NCBI RefSeq assembly: GCF_015999465.1
Contig: NZ_CP065534.1
Location: 310,001-374,000, forward strand
Length of the DNA stretch: 64,000 bases
DNA from: Lonsdalea populi
GTDB taxonomy: Bacteria > Pseudomonadota > Gammaproteobacteria > Enterobacterales > Enterobacteriaceae
Direction: 5' to 3'
In this document: piece by piece, positions 37,188-46,896 of the stretch
How the letters are laid out: every line of letters starts with the position of its first letter
Position numbering within the stretch: the stretch's first letter is position 1
Translations under genes and position numbers: made by a program
The notes under the pieces: model-generated
Databases searched by the model: none
Told to the model about the DNA's origin: nothing
Seen by the model: only the letters and a program-made list of their open reading frames with translations

Positions 37188-38642
37188 TTAATACAACCCG
37201 ATCACCTTCCACCACATCAAGCCGGCAGACATAAATATCGCCTGGTTTATCAGACTGATAATGAATCCTGTGCGCCACCAGACCCCGGTGGGCACATATC
37301 CTGCGCCGAACAGAATGGGACCACGGGCATGGGTGTACTGGGTGAGAGAACAATACAGGCTGCTGGTAAACGCCAGCATCAGCGCCATCGGTACTGCGGG
37401 GATATTTAGGTTAATGCCCACGCCTAGGAATACGGCGTAAAGGGCTGCAATTTGCGCATTGCCACTGGCAAAGAAGTAGTGGGTATAGAAGTAGGCAGCA
37501 TTGAGTAGCAGAAGTACCAATACCCAACTGGTTCCCTGCATCATATGGCCGATGCTGTTGCCGATGAGATCGCCAAACCAAGTCGTGAAGCCCAGATTCT
37601 TGAGCTGGTTCGCCATCATTAACAGCGCCGCAAACCAAATCAGCGTATCCCAGGCGCCTTTCTCGCTTTTGATATCATCCCAGCTCAATACGCCAGTCAG
37701 CAGCAAGAAAGAGAGGCCGACAAAGGAGGCGGTTGTCGCATCTACGCCCAGTTTGTCGCCGAAAATCCACAGTACCAGCAGAATCAATACGGTGGCAGCC
37801 ATCAGCCACTCCCCGCGGCTCATGCTTCCCATCTTTTTCAGTTCGGCGACGGCGAGCTTAGGGGCATCAGGCGTATGACGAATTTCTGGTTTTACCAACC
37901 AGTATACGCACAGCGGAATAATTAGCAGAGAGATTAGGCAGGGCACTACCGCTGCGACGAACCAACTGCCCCAGGTGATCGTGACGCCGGCGTTGGCCGC
38001 CAGTTTTATCGCCAACAGGTTGCCGGTGTAAGCCGTCATAAACATCGCTGCGGTGATATCGTTGACGTTACCGATACAGGTGACCAGGAAAGTACCGATC
38101 TTACTGCGGGAAGCATCATCCGGTTTGGAGTCGAAGCTGCGTGCCAGCGAGTCGGCGATGGGATAGATAACGCCGCCGCAGCGGGCCGTGTTGCTCGGCA
38201 TCGCCGGGGACAGAACCAGGTCGGCAAAGGCCAGCCCGTAAGCCAGGCCCAGCGTGCGTTTGCCCAGTAGACGGATCATTTGGAGCGCAATACGCCGCCC
38301 CAATCCGGTTTTGATAAATCCCCTGGCAATCATGAAAGCAACGACGATCAGCCAAATCAACGAACTGTTGAGATCGCTCAGCGCCGTCTGGATGGATGCG
38401 CTAGGCGTTTTGTCGCCCGCCGCATAGGTTAAGGCGAATAGCGTAATGCTGATGATACCAATCGCCCCAATCGGCAATACATTTGCCACGATACAGACAA
38501 TCGTTGCGACGAAAATAACGGCTGAATGCCAGGCTGCGGGAGTCAAGCCGGTGGGCGGAGTGAGGTGCCAGAAGAAAGTTGCAATAATGACGATGACTAC
38601 TAAAGGAAGCCAATTCAGGCCATAAGACGTTTTGGTCTTCAT
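37188..38642 (-). CDS. DASS-family anion:sodium symporter (dicarboxylate/citrate type)
   Basis: Inner-membrane transporter of 484 residues with about 12 hydrophobic segments. It resembles the CitT/TtdT/YbhI group: the SNT motif in PSNTARCGGVIYPIADSLA lies near residues 150-170 and a second helix-hairpin motif in SLTQYTHARGPILFGAGY near 430-450. Substrates of this group are di- and tricarboxylates exchanged for succinate or moved with sodium; which one cannot be told. AAGGAAAACGG precedes the ATG. It stands alone between metA and lysC with its own terminator. Confidence 0.8.
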   Translation of the reverse strand: MKTKTSYGLNWLPLVVIVIIATFFWHLTPPTGLTPAAWHSAVIFVATIVCIVANVLPIGAIGIISITLFALTYAAGDKTPSASIQTALSDLNSSLIWLIVVAFMIARGFIKTGLGRRIALQMIRLLGKRTLGLAYGLAFADLVLSPAMPSNTARCGGVIYPIADSLARSFDSKPDDASRSKIGTFLVTCIGNVNDITAAMFMTAYTGNLLAIKLAANAGVTITWGSWFVAAVVPCLISLLIIPLCVYWLVKPEIRHTPDAPKLAVAELKKMGSMSRGEWLMAATVLILLVLWIFGDKLGVDATTASFVGLSFLLLTGVLSWDDIKSEKGAWDTLIWFAALLMMANQLKNLGFTTWFGDLIGNSIGHMMQGTSWVLVLLLLNAAYFYTHYFFASGNAQIAALYAVFLGVGINLNIPAVPMALMLAFTSSLYCSLTQYTHARGPILFGAGYVPTGVWWRTGFIISLINQAIFMSAGLMWWKVIGLY

Positions 38643-38829
38643 CCGTTTTCCTTACAAAGGTCTGAAGATATTGCGCGCGTGTAGCCCTAATATCGGTTAG
38701 GGAGTGAACTAAGAATAACGCTAATGAATCGCTGGGAAAGTGAAAATATGCCACTTATTGACGTAAGGCGTTTTTAAAGTATTTATTTTAGAGGCTTCAT
38801 TGACGAAACGGCAATGAAGGAAAATAGAC

Positions 38830-38857
38830 GATGGCCGGAATGCAATAACCGGCCATC
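38830..38857 (-). terminator. Terminator after lysC
   Basis: Minus-strand GATGGCCGG and CCGGCCATC pair around a ten-base loop, followed by GTCTATTTTCC, 17 bases after the lysC stop. Confidence 0.75.
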
Positions 38858-38873
38858 GGGCGCGAGGAAGGGG

Positions 38874-40238
38874 TTATTCGAATAGATTGTAATGCAGAGT
38901 TTGCACGACCTGTTCGGCCGCGCTGGACGGCACCAGGAAGCACAGATTATGGCTACTGGCGCCATAACAGATCAGGCGAATATTAAAGGGTTCCAGTACG
39001 CCAAATACCTCTTTGCCCACGCCGCAAGCCTGAGAAAGTTTATTGCCGATCAGGGCGACCAACGACATATCTTCTTCCACTTCGACCCGACACAGCGAAG
39101 ACAGCTCCGTCAGCATGGCGCTGGACAGTAAGCCGTCGCCGGTAGACGTTGACCCTGTCGTATCGAGCGTGAGCGCGACGTTCACTTCGGACGTGGTAAT
39201 CAGATCTACGGAAATATTGTGACGCGCCAATATGCTGAAAACTTCCGCGAGAAAACCACGCGCATGCAGCATGTTCAGGCTATGCAGCGTCAGCAGGGTC
39301 TGCTTGCGACGCAGAGCCAGAGCGCGAAACAGCGGGGGATGCTTGGTTTTGTTGCAGACCAGCGTCCCCCCCGCGGCAGGATTTTTGCTGGAACCGACAA
39401 AGACCGGTATATCGCGGCGTACAGCGGGCAGAAGCGTGGCGGGATGCAGCACTTTAGCGCCAAAGGTCGCCATTTCCGCGGCTTCCTCAAACGTAATCTG
39501 ATCGATACGTTTGGCGGTGGGCACCACGCGCGGGTCGGTTGTATAAATGCCGGGAACGTCCGTCCAGATATCAATCCGGCTGACGTTGAGGGCTTCGCCC
39601 AGCAGTGCGGCCGTATAGTCGCTGCCGCCTCGTCCCAACGTGGTCGTGCGTCCTTTGGCCTCGCTACCGATAAAGCCTTGAGTGATGACGAGGCTATCTT
39701 CCAGACGAGGCAACAATTGCTCACGGGTCAATTCTCCCAGCGCTTCGCAGTCAGGCTCGGCGCGTCCGAAGCGATCGTTGGTGCGCATGATTTTACGCAC
39801 GTCGAACCATTCCGCCACGACACTGCGTTCCCGTAAAATTTCGACGAATAGCAGCGAGGACATCAGCTCGCCGTGGCTCACCAGTTCGTCGGTCAGTGCG
39901 GTGGAGGTGGCTAACGCTGCCGCTTCCGATAACCGGGTGATGTTGTCCAGCATTCGGTTGATCTCTTCACGGATGACTTCCGGCTGAGTCAGGCGATCAA
40001 CGATGGCGTATTGAATCTGGCGGATTTTAGTCAGGTATAGTTCGCGTTCTTCTAACGGCACGCCTTCCGCCAGCGCGACCAGTAAATTGGTGACGCCGGC
40101 GGAAGCCGACAGCACCACGACGCGGACCTGCGGATTGGATAGCACCACGTCGGCGCTATGGTTCATCGCGTCGAAATCGGCGACGCTGGTGCCGCCGAAT
40201 TTAGCAATAATCAACGCGTTTTGTTGTTGAGCAGACAT
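38874..40238 (-). CDS. lysC: Lysine-sensitive aspartokinase III
   Basis: Phosphorylates aspartate, the entry to lysine, threonine and methionine synthesis. Product of 454 residues (E. coli 449). The kinase motif KFGGTSVADFDAM is at residues 13-25, GRGGSDYTAALL near 205, and two ACT domains for lysine feedback occupy the last 140 residues. It is controlled by the lysine riboswitch upstream and has no fused homoserine dehydrogenase. Confidence 0.96.
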   Translation of the reverse strand: MSAQQQNALIIAKFGGTSVADFDAMNHSADVVLSNPQVRVVVLSASAGVTNLLVALAEGVPLEERELYLTKIRQIQYAIVDRLTQPEVIREEINRMLDNITRLSEAAALATSTALTDELVSHGELMSSLLFVEILRERSVVAEWFDVRKIMRTNDRFGRAEPDCEALGELTREQLLPRLEDSLVITQGFIGSEAKGRTTTLGRGGSDYTAALLGEALNVSRIDIWTDVPGIYTTDPRVVPTAKRIDQITFEEAAEMATFGAKVLHPATLLPAVRRDIPVFVGSSKNPAAGGTLVCNKTKHPPLFRALALRRKQTLLTLHSLNMLHARGFLAEVFSILARHNISVDLITTSEVNVALTLDTTGSTSTGDGLLSSAMLTELSSLCRVEVEEDMSLVALIGNKLSQACGVGKEVFGVLEPFNIRLICYGASSHNLCFLVPSSAAEQVVQTLHYNLFE

Positions 40239-40351
40239 TTCTAAAACCTCGTGTCAGGAGACAGCATCGCTAGGGGTGAGCCGTCCATCGTTAAGCCTGT
40301 GCACAAGGGAAGAGCGATAAGCAGGGAGCAGACGTAGAAAAAAGCTACGAT

Positions 40352-40552
40352 ACACCCAGAAGCGCTCCACCTTGCTGAACATCCTGCCGAGCAGGATAAG
40401 CCGGTGACAACCCAAGGGATTCAGCCCCTGTGGTCGATGACATCAATGCCGGCATTGATCTCACCTCGGCGACGCTCCCCCTCGGGTATCTTCTTCGGAA
40501 AACGGCTCCTCCGACACCTTACCTGGGCGACGCACCTCTTCTGGCTTGCGAA
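40352..40552 (-). promoter_or_regulatory. Lysine riboswitch (L box) of lysC
   Basis: The leader on the minus strand runs from GCAAGCCAGAAGAGGTGCG, through GGAGGAGCCG, CGAGGGGGAGCGTCGCCGAG and GGGGCTGAATCCCTTGGG, to GGTGGAGCGCTTCTGGG. These are the conserved blocks of the E. coli lysC L box in the same order, and CCAGAAG near the start pairs with CTTCTGG at the end as P1. When lysine binds, translation and message stability of lysC fall. The coordinates are approximate. Confidence 0.9.
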
Positions 40553-40580
40553 CCTAATGGCATCGCAAGTAGGCCATTAC

Positions 40581-40608
40581 AAATAACGGGTTACGCGACG
40601 GCTGTCAA
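40581..40608 (-). promoter_or_regulatory. Candidate lysC promoter
   Basis: Minus strand: a perfect -35 TTGACA (40603-40608) and a weaker -10 TTATTT (40581-40586) with a 16-base spacer, about 30 bases before the riboswitch. Confidence 0.55.
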
Positions 40609-40726
40609 TGACTCGCGGGGTTCCCTGCGGGGCATTTCGCAAGAAAAGGGATCTCAAGCCAGTCGTTAAGGGATACAATCTCTTGATTACTGACCATTCA
40701 TTCTTACTTAGACAAAGAGTACCGTT

Positions 40727-42379
40727 ATGAAAAATATCAATCCAACGCAGACGGCCGCCTGGCAAGCTCTGCAGCAGCATTTTGCTGTGATGAAGGACGT
40801 TAAAATCAGCGATCTGTTTGCCCAGGATGATGCCCGCTTCGAGCGGTTTTCCGCGACCTTTGACGATCTGATGCTGGTGGACTATTCAAAAAACCGTGTC
40901 ACGGATGAGACGCTGGGAAAATTGCAGGCTTTGGCGCGCGAGACCGATTTGGCTGGCGCAATTTCGTCCATGTTCTCCGGTGAAAAGATTAACCGTACTG
41001 AAGACCGCGCGGTCCTGCACGTTGCCTTGCGTAACCGCAGCAATACGCCGATCGTGGTCGATGGCAAAGACGTGATGCCGGAAGTGAATGCCGTGCTACA
41101 GAAAATGAAGCAGTTCAGCGGACGCGTTATCGGCGGCGACTGGAAAGGGTATACCGGTAAAACCATCACCGACGTGGTGAACATTGGTATTGGCGGTTCT
41201 GACCTGGGTCCATTCATGGTGACGGAAGCGCTCAAGCCTTATAAAAATCACCTCAACATGCACTTTGTCTCCAACGTTGACGGTACGCACATCGCGGAAA
41301 CGCTGAAAACGCTGAACCCGGAAACCACTTTGTTCCTCGTCGCGTCTAAAACGTTCACTACCCAGGAAACCATGACTAACGCCCACAGCGCGCGTGACTG
41401 GTTTCTGGAAGCGGCGGGTGACGAGAAGTTTGTCGCCAAGCACTTTGCCGCGCTGTCCACCAATGGCAAGGCCGTGGGCGAGTTCGGGATTGATACCGAT
41501 AACATGTTTGAGTTCTGGGACTGGGTGGGGGGACGTTACTCTCTGTGGTCCGCCATCGGTATGTCTATCGTACTGTCCATCGGCTACGACAACTTCGAAC
41601 AGCTGTTAAGCGGCGCTCACGCGATGGACAAGCACTTCGCGTCAACGCCTATCGAACAGAACCTGCCGGTATTGCTGGCGCTTATCGGCATCTGGTACAA
41701 CAATTTCTTCGGCGCGGAAACAGAAGCGATTCTGCCATACGACCAGTATATGCACCGTTTTGCCGCCTACTTCCAGCAGGGCAACATGGAGTCCAACGGT
41801 AAGTACGTTGACCGCAACGGCACGCCGGTAGAATACCAGACGGGCCCGATCATCTGGGGTGAACCGGGAACCAACGGCCAGCACGCGTTTTATCAGCTGA
41901 TTCATCAGGGAACTAAACTGGTGCCTTGCGATTTCATTGCGCCCGCCGTCAGCCATAACCCGCTGAGCGACCATCACAGCAAATTACTGTCCAACTTCTT
42001 CGCACAGACAGAAGCGCTGGCCTTTGGGAAATCCCGTGAAACTGTCGACGCAGAATTCGCCGCCGCCGATAAAAAACCGCAGGATGTGGAACACGTCGCG
42101 CCGTTTAAAGTGTTTGAGGGTAACCGCCCGACCAACTCTATCCTGCTGCGTGAAATCACGCCGTATAGTCTGGGTGCACTGATTGCGCTGTACGAGCACA
42201 AGATCTTCACGCAAGGCGCGATCCTGAACATCTTTACGTTCGACCAATGGGGGGTTGAATTGGGTAAACAGCTGGCCAACCGCATCCTGCCGGAACTGCT
42301 GGATGATGCTGCGGTGAGCAGTCACGACAGCTCCACCAACGGCCTGATCAACAACTTCAAAAAGTGGCGTCAGGCATAA
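40727..42379 (+). CDS. pgi: Glucose-6-phosphate isomerase
   Basis: Interconverts glucose-6-phosphate and fructose-6-phosphate in glycolysis. Product of 550 residues (E. coli 549). Signature segments are [11 protein letters not shown] (about residues 150-160), the phosphate loop [13 protein letters not shown], and the carboxyl stretch [17 protein letters not shown] with the catalytic histidine and lysine regions. Divergent from the lysC leader; next to lysC as in E. coli. Confidence 0.97.
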   Translation: MKNINPTQTAAWQALQQHFAVMKDVKISDLFAQDDARFERFSATFDDLMLVDYSKNRVTDETLGKLQALARETDLAGAISSMFSGEKINRTEDRAVLHVALRNRSNTPIVVDGKDVMPEVNAVLQKMKQFSGRVIGGDWKGYTGKTITDVVNIGIGGSDLGPFMVTEALKPYKNHLNMHFVSNVDGTHIAETLKTLNPETTLFLVASKTFTTQETMTNAHSARDWFLEAAGDEKFVAKHFAALSTNGKAVGEFGIDTDNMFEFWDWVGGRYSLWSAIGMSIVLSIGYDNFEQLLSGAHAMDKHFASTPIEQNLPVLLALIGIWYNNFFGAETEAILPYDQYMHRFAAYFQQGNMESNGKYVDRNGTPVEYQTGPIIWGEPGTNGQHAFYQLIHQGTKLVPCDFIAPAVSHNPLSDHHSKLLSNFFAQTEALAFGKSRETVDAEFAAADKKPQDVEHVAPFKVFEGNRPTNSILLREITPYSLGALIALYEHKIFTQGAILNIFTFDQWGVELGKQLANRILPELLDDAAVSSHDSSTNGLINNFKKWRQA

Positions 42380-42569
42380 TCATCCATGCTGCTCGCGCGG
42401 CCTGTTGCACTGGTTGTGCGAGCAGAAAGCGATAGATGGGCGGGCCCGGTCTTTCTGAATTTCTCCCGATTGTGGGAAGAAGGTCGACACGCTCGTTGTC
42501 GTGACATCGTGGTAACTGCTTCCGAAACAATGACCGTCAGACCGCGATCTTAATCATCTCGGAGGGAAC

Positions 42570-42914
42570 ATGCGGATTCGTATTCTTATGGCAGCAGCAG
42601 GCGTTTTGCTGGCGGCCGGATGTAGCTCGACTCATTCGCTTAGCCCGGCTGGGCAGGCGGTGCGTTTTACGGATAGCTTGCCGGGCGTGGAATGTCAGCG
42701 GCTCGGCGCTGTGGCCGGTACTCAATCCAACTGGTTGTCCGGCAACGGTGATGCAGGCAGCTCGATGCGGGGCGCGGCTAACGATCTGCGTAATAAGGCC
42801 GCTGAGATGGGTGGGAATGTTATTTTTGGCGCGACGTCGCCGAGTGAGACGTTCCTATCCAGCTTCGCTCCGTTGGATAGCAAGATACAGGGTGACGTGT
42901 ATAAATGTCGTTAA
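42570..42914 (+). CDS. yjeI: DUF4156 lipoprotein YjeI
   Basis: Product of 114 residues with a lipoprotein signal: MRIRILMAAAGVLLAAGCSS gives a lipobox LAAGC with Cys at residue 19. The mature part matches E. coli YjeI in SNWLSG, SMRGAANDLRN and MGGNVI. Probably anchored in the outer membrane, since Asp does not follow the Cys; function unknown. CGGAGGGAACA precedes the start. It lies next to epmB-efp as in E. coli. Confidence 0.9.
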   Translation: MRIRILMAAAGVLLAAGCSSTHSLSPAGQAVRFTDSLPGVECQRLGAVAGTQSNWLSGNGDAGSSMRGAANDLRNKAAEMGGNVIFGATSPSETFLSSFAPLDSKIQGDVYKCR

Positions 42915-42935
42915 CGCTCGCGATGTAATGAAAAG

Positions 42936-42967
42936 GGCCGACGAGCGTTTTCGTCGGCCTTTGTTTT
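42936..42967 (+). terminator. Terminator between yjeI and epmB
   Basis: GGCCGACGA and TCGTCGGCC pair around GCGTTT and are followed by TTTGTTTT; upstream AAAA makes it usable in both directions between these convergent genes. Confidence 0.85.
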
Positions 42968-42981
42968 ATCCAGCGACTGTT

Positions 42982-44028
42982 TTATCCGGCGACGTCGTCC
43001 TGGCTTTGCCGCATACCGAGATCCAGTGGCGTCTTGCTGGCTTCACCGCCTATCTCCCGCGCCAGACGGGGCACCAGATACCCTGATACCAACGTCATCA
43101 GCGTTTTTACAATGTCTCTTGCCTCATTATCCGGCACCAGAAAATGCGCGGCTCCCTGTACTTTGTCCAGGACATGCAGGTAATACGGCAGGATCCCCGC
43201 GTCGAACAGCGCGTTGCTTAGCGCCGCGAGCGTCGTGGCATCATCGTTTATACCGCGTAGCAGTACGCTCTGATTTAGCAGCGTCACCCCCGCAAAGCGT
43301 AATCTCGCCATACTTTGTGCTACGTCAGTGCCGATTTCATTCGCGTGATTAATATGCGTGACGAGCACCACACACAGTCTGGATTGCTTCAGGCGCTGGC
43401 ACAGCGCGTCCGTGATCCTTGCCGGGATCACTACCGGTAGTCGGCTATGGATGCGCAGGCGTTGAAGATGGGGAATGCTTTCCAATTCGGCGATAAGCCA
43501 GTCCAGCTCGTGATCTTTCGCCATCAGCGGATCGCCGCCGGAAAAAATGAGCTCATCCAGTTCAGGATGCTGGCGGATATAGTCCATCGCCTGCCGCCAG
43601 TTGGGTTTATTCCCCTGATTGTCCTGATACGGAAAGTGGCGACGGAAGCAATAACGGCAGTTGACGGCGCATCCGCCTTTGACCAGCAGCAGCGCACGAT
43701 TACGGTATTTGTGCAGCAGGCCGGGAACGACGCTGTCTTGCTCTTCCAATGGATCGTGGCTGAATCCGGGCGTCTCAATAAATTCCTGCGGCGCGGTGAC
43801 CACCTGCAACAGCAGCGGATCGAGAGGATCGCCCGGCTGCATTCGTGCGGCGAATGCGCGTGGTACGCGCAGGGGGAAAAGCCTGCGGGCATCACGCCCT
43901 TTTGTCAGCTGAGGGTGCTCTTTTAGCGAGAGAAACTGGAGTAATTCGTCCGGATCGGTAATAACGTCGGCGAGTTGCTGTAACCAATCTTCTCCAGACA
44001 GCGTATTTCGGGTTATAATGTGTGCCAT
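42982..44028 (-). CDS. epmB: EF-P (R)-beta-lysine synthase, lysine 2,3-aminomutase family
   Basis: Radical-SAM, PLP enzyme that converts lysine to (R)-beta-lysine for EF-P modification. Product of 348 residues (E. coli 342). The cluster motif CAVNCRYCFRRHF lies near residue 120, followed by FSGGDPLM, and the PLP region LLNQSVLLRGIND near 260. It is shorter than clostridial lysine aminomutases, as expected for EpmB. It diverges from efp across 35 bases. Confidence 0.96.
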   Translation of the reverse strand: MAHIITRNTLSGEDWLQQLADVITDPDELLQFLSLKEHPQLTKGRDARRLFPLRVPRAFAARMQPGDPLDPLLLQVVTAPQEFIETPGFSHDPLEEQDSVVPGLLHKYRNRALLLVKGGCAVNCRYCFRRHFPYQDNQGNKPNWRQAMDYIRQHPELDELIFSGGDPLMAKDHELDWLIAELESIPHLQRLRIHSRLPVVIPARITDALCQRLKQSRLCVVLVTHINHANEIGTDVAQSMARLRFAGVTLLNQSVLLRGINDDATTLAALSNALFDAGILPYYLHVLDKVQGAAHFLVPDNEARDIVKTLMTLVSGYLVPRLAREIGGEASKTPLDLGMRQSQDDVAG

Positions 44029-44063
44029 TTTTTGGCTAAGTTACCAGTAATAAGAGGACCAAC

Positions 44064-44630
44064 ATGGCGTCTTATAGTACCAATGAATTCCGTTCCGGTC
44101 TTAAAATCATGCAGGACGGTGAGCCGTGTGCGATCATTGAAAATGAATTTGTTAAACCGGGCAAAGGCCAGGCGTTTAACCGCGTCAGAATCCGTAAGTT
44201 GATTTCCGGCAAAGTGCTGGAAAAAACCTTCAAATCCGGTGATTCCGTTGAAGCGGCGGACGTCATGGATATGAACCTGACTTACCTGTACAACGACGGC
44301 GAGTTCTGGCATTTCATGAACAATGAAACGTTTGAACAGCTGGCTGCCGACGTGAAAGCCGTTGGCGACAACGCCAAATGGCTGGTTGAACAGGCAGAAT
44401 GCGTACTGACGCTGTGGGACGGTGCTCCGATCGCCGTAACGCCGCCGAACTTCGTTGAACTGGAAATTACCGATACCGATCCGGGCCTGAAAGGCGATAC
44501 GGCCGGAACGGGCGGTAAACCTGCCACGCTGACGACGGGCGCCGTGGTTAAGGTTCCGCTGTTCGTACAAATCGGCGAAGTGATTAAAGTGGATACTCGC
44601 TCCGGCGAATACGTATCCCGCGTAAAATAA
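44064..44630 (+). CDS. efp: Translation elongation factor P
   Basis: Relieves ribosome stalling at polyproline. Product of 188 residues, E. coli length. The modified lysine (K34 in E. coli) is found in the domain I loop [17 protein letters not shown]. The partner enzymes EpmB (adjacent) and EpmA (49092) are both in this window; EpmC is not expected here. Confidence 0.97.
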   Translation: MASYSTNEFRSGLKIMQDGEPCAIIENEFVKPGKGQAFNRVRIRKLISGKVLEKTFKSGDSVEAADVMDMNLTYLYNDGEFWHFMNNETFEQLAADVKAVGDNAKWLVEQAECVLTLWDGAPIAVTPPNFVELEITDTDPGLKGDTAGTGGKPATLTTGAVVKVPLFVQIGEVIKVDTRSGEYVSRVK

Positions 44631-44644
44631 TCTCTCCGCATGAT

Positions 44645-44666
44645 ACCGCTGCTATCTCGCAGCGGT
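44645..44666 (+). terminator. Terminator after efp
   Basis: ACCGCTGC and GCAGCGGT form a perfect eight-bp stem around a six-base loop, 14 bases after the efp stop. Only GTTAT follows, so the T-run is poor. Confidence 0.6.
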
Positions 44667-44702
44667 GTTATCCACACCGTTTCTCACGCTGTGCGTGTCA
44701 CG

Positions 44703-45254
44703 TCAATGTGTCGTTCCCGCAACATCGTTATCCGACTGATTAACCCAAATAAGCTGTTCCGTGTCAAAACCATAGCGTCTGGCGGTCGTCAGCAGCTGTT
44801 GTATCACCGTGTCGTCCAGCGTCGGCGTGCGGGATAAGATCCATAGATAATTGCGGCTGGGCCCGCAAATCATGGCATAGCGATAGGCATCGTCCAGCGC
44901 AATCACATTATAGCTACCGTAGAATGGCCCAAAGAAAGAGACTTTCAGCGATGCCGTCTCGGGATCGCCAATCAGGTATCCTTTCCCCATACTCTCTTTC
45001 CAGCGCTGCTGCAGCGCATTAAAGCCGCGATTGGTCACGGTAATACCGCCGTCCTCGCGCGGATGATAGGTCGCCGTCACGCGATCCAGCCCGCGTTCGA
45101 AGCGGTGGTTGAGACGGGCAATTTCGTACCAGGTGCCGAGATAGCGGTGTATATCGAAGTTTTTCACCACCTCGACATTCTCCGGCGGCGTTGTACTGCA
45201 GGCGGAGGAGAGCAGTGACGTGATTGCCGCCACCAGCGTTTTCCATCTTTTCAT
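44703..45254 (-). CDS. blc: Outer-membrane lipocalin Blc
   Basis: Bacterial lipocalin, thought to bind lysophospholipids or fatty acids in the outer membrane. The 183-residue product has a lipoprotein signal with lipobox LLSSAC (Cys at residue 19), and the lipocalin motif YLGTWYEIAR near residue 40. E. coli Blc has 177 residues. It lies beside frdD, as in E. coli, though ampC and sugE between efp and frd are absent. Confidence 0.94.
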   Translation of the reverse strand: MKRWKTLVAAITSLLSSACSTTPPENVEVVKNFDIHRYLGTWYEIARLNHRFERGLDRVTATYHPREDGGITVTNRGFNALQQRWKESMGKGYLIGDPETASLKVSFFGPFYGSYNVIALDDAYRYAMICGPSRNYLWILSRTPTLDDTVIQQLLTTARRYGFDTEQLIWVNQSDNDVAGTTH

Positions 45255-45378
45255 CGGTTTTTATCCTCCTGGGATAGACAATAGCTGAAGAGTGATGCCG
45301 TTAAGGGTAGGAAGCGTTTGGCGGACTGGCAATGAAAAACGGCCTGCATAGGCAGACCGTTGATTTTGGCGCGGGGTT

Positions 45379-45735
45379 TTAGAGCGTGACAAGCCCAATG
45401 ATGGTGACCACCGTCAGAATGGCAGCGAGTCCGTAAAAGACCCATTTCCCTGCCGGCACGTGAATTTTAAAGTCGTGCATGGCGTGGTGAATGCGGTGGA
45501 GGCCACACCAGAGCGGTAGCACGATCATCAGCAGCAGGAACACCCGACCGATGAGGCTATGGCTAAATGCGGCAATACGGTCGTAGGACAGCGCCTCTGG
45601 GAACAGCCCCATCGGCAGCAGAATACCGACCAGCAGGACGATCACCGGCCCGAAAATGGCGCTCCACATGCCACCGGCACCGAACAGCCCCCAGAAAGGC
45701 GGTTCATCAGAACGTTTTGGCGTTTGATTAATCAC
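45379..45735 (-). CDS. frdD: Fumarate reductase membrane subunit D
   Basis: Membrane anchor with three hydrophobic helices that, with FrdC, binds menaquinol. GTG at 45735, behind AGGAGAAATAAC, gives 118 residues starting (M)[19 protein letters not shown]. coli FrdD has 119. An open frame further upstream overlaps frdC and has no homology. Last gene of frdABCD. Confidence 0.95.
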   Translation of the reverse strand: MINQTPKRSDEPPFWGLFGAGGMWSAIFGPVIVLLVGILLPMGLFPEALSYDRIAAFSHSLIGRVFLLLMIVLPLWCGLHRIHHAMHDFKIHVPAGKWVFYGLAAILTVVTIIGLVTL

Positions 45736-45749
45736 GTTATTTCTCCTGA

Positions 45750-46145
45750 TCAGTACAGCAAGGCGATAGCCAGTATCGCCAGCGTGACTACCACGGTCAC
45801 AATCCACAGCGCTTTAACGATCGGCTCCGGACCCATCTTTTCATCTTTAATCACGATGATGGTGGCTTTCGGCGCCAGATCGAACCAGGTCTTGGTCTGA
45901 AGAGCCGCGGCCAGCAGCGCGATGATATTGATGAACAGCACGATGGGGTTTTGCAGGAAGCCGACAAAGCCCGCCCAGCCTTCCGCGCCGTGTTTCAGCG
46001 CGAAAACGCCGTACAGCAGCACGATACTGAACCATACTGCCGGAACAGCCGTCCCTTCGCGCAGCATATAGAAGCGGTAATATCCCAGCTTCTGCCACCA
46101 GGTCGGCGTCATGCCACGGACATACGCTTTACGTTTGGTTATCAT
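45750..46145 (-). CDS. frdC: Fumarate reductase membrane subunit C
   Basis: Anchor subunit of 131 residues, the E. coli length, with three transmembrane helices and the conserved start [20 protein letters not shown]. Starts 16 bases after frdB. Confidence 0.96.
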   Translation of the reverse strand: MITKRKAYVRGMTPTWWQKLGYYRFYMLREGTAVPAVWFSIVLLYGVFALKHGAEGWAGFVGFLQNPIVLFINIIALLAAALQTKTWFDLAPKATIIVIKDEKMGPEPIVKALWIVTVVVTLAILAIALLY

Positions 46146-46161
46146 TGTTTGCCTCCCTCTC

Positions 46162-46896
46162 TTATTGTGGTTTCAGCATGGCGATCATGAAGTCTTTGGC
46201 GCTCTCGACTTTGCTCTGCTGGATGGCAGCGGCGGGATCTACGTGCTTCGGACACACTTCAGAGCAGTAACCGACAAACGTACAGGACCACACGCCGTTA
46301 TCGCCGTTCAACTGAGGCATACGCGCTTTCTTGCCGTGATCGCGGTTGTCCAGATTGTAGCGGTGCGCCAGCGTAATGGCGGCCGGGCCGATGAACTCCG
46401 GGTTAAGACCAAACTGAGGACAGGCCGCGTAGCACAACCCGCAGTTGATGCAGCCGGAGAACTGGTGGTACTTCGCCATTTGCGCCGGCGTCTGCTGGTT
46501 GGGACCGTCTTCCGGTTTTCGGTCATTGCCGAGAATGTACGGCTTGATGGCTTCGAGACTCTCGATGAAGTGAGTCATATCGACCACCAAATCGCGCTCG
46601 ATAGGGAAGTTACCCAGCGCTTCCACCTTCATGCCGTCGGTATAGTCGCGGAGGAAGATTTTGCAGGCCAGCTTCGGCACGTTGTTGACCATCATGCCGC
46701 AGGAGCCGCAGATCGCCATACGGCAGGACCAGCGGTAAGACAGGTCCGGCGCCAGGTTATCCTTGATATAACCCAGCGCATCAAGCAAGGAGGTCTGCTT
46801 GTTGTACGGCACTTCATAGGTTTCGAAGTGCGGCGCACTATCCTGCTCTGGGTTGTAGCGCATGACTTCCATTTTCAGGGTTTGCATCTCAGCCAT
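46162..46896 (-). CDS. frdB: Fumarate reductase iron-sulfur subunit
   Basis: Carries electrons from menaquinol to FrdA through 2Fe-2S, 4Fe-4S and 3Fe-4S clusters. From ATG 46896 the product has 244 residues, as in E. coli ([19 protein letters not shown]). Cysteine sets [27 protein letters not shown] and [12 protein letters not shown] are intact. The start overlaps the end of frdA by eight bases; a longer frame starting 14 codons upstream lies inside frdA. Confidence 0.97.
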   Translation of the reverse strand: MAEMQTLKMEVMRYNPEQDSAPHFETYEVPYNKQTSLLDALGYIKDNLAPDLSYRWSCRMAICGSCGMMVNNVPKLACKIFLRDYTDGMKVEALGNFPIERDLVVDMTHFIESLEAIKPYILGNDRKPEDGPNQQTPAQMAKYHQFSGCINCGLCYAACPQFGLNPEFIGPAAITLAHRYNLDNRDHGKKARMPQLNGDNGVWSCTFVGYCSEVCPKHVDPAAAIQQSKVESAKDFMIAMLKPQ

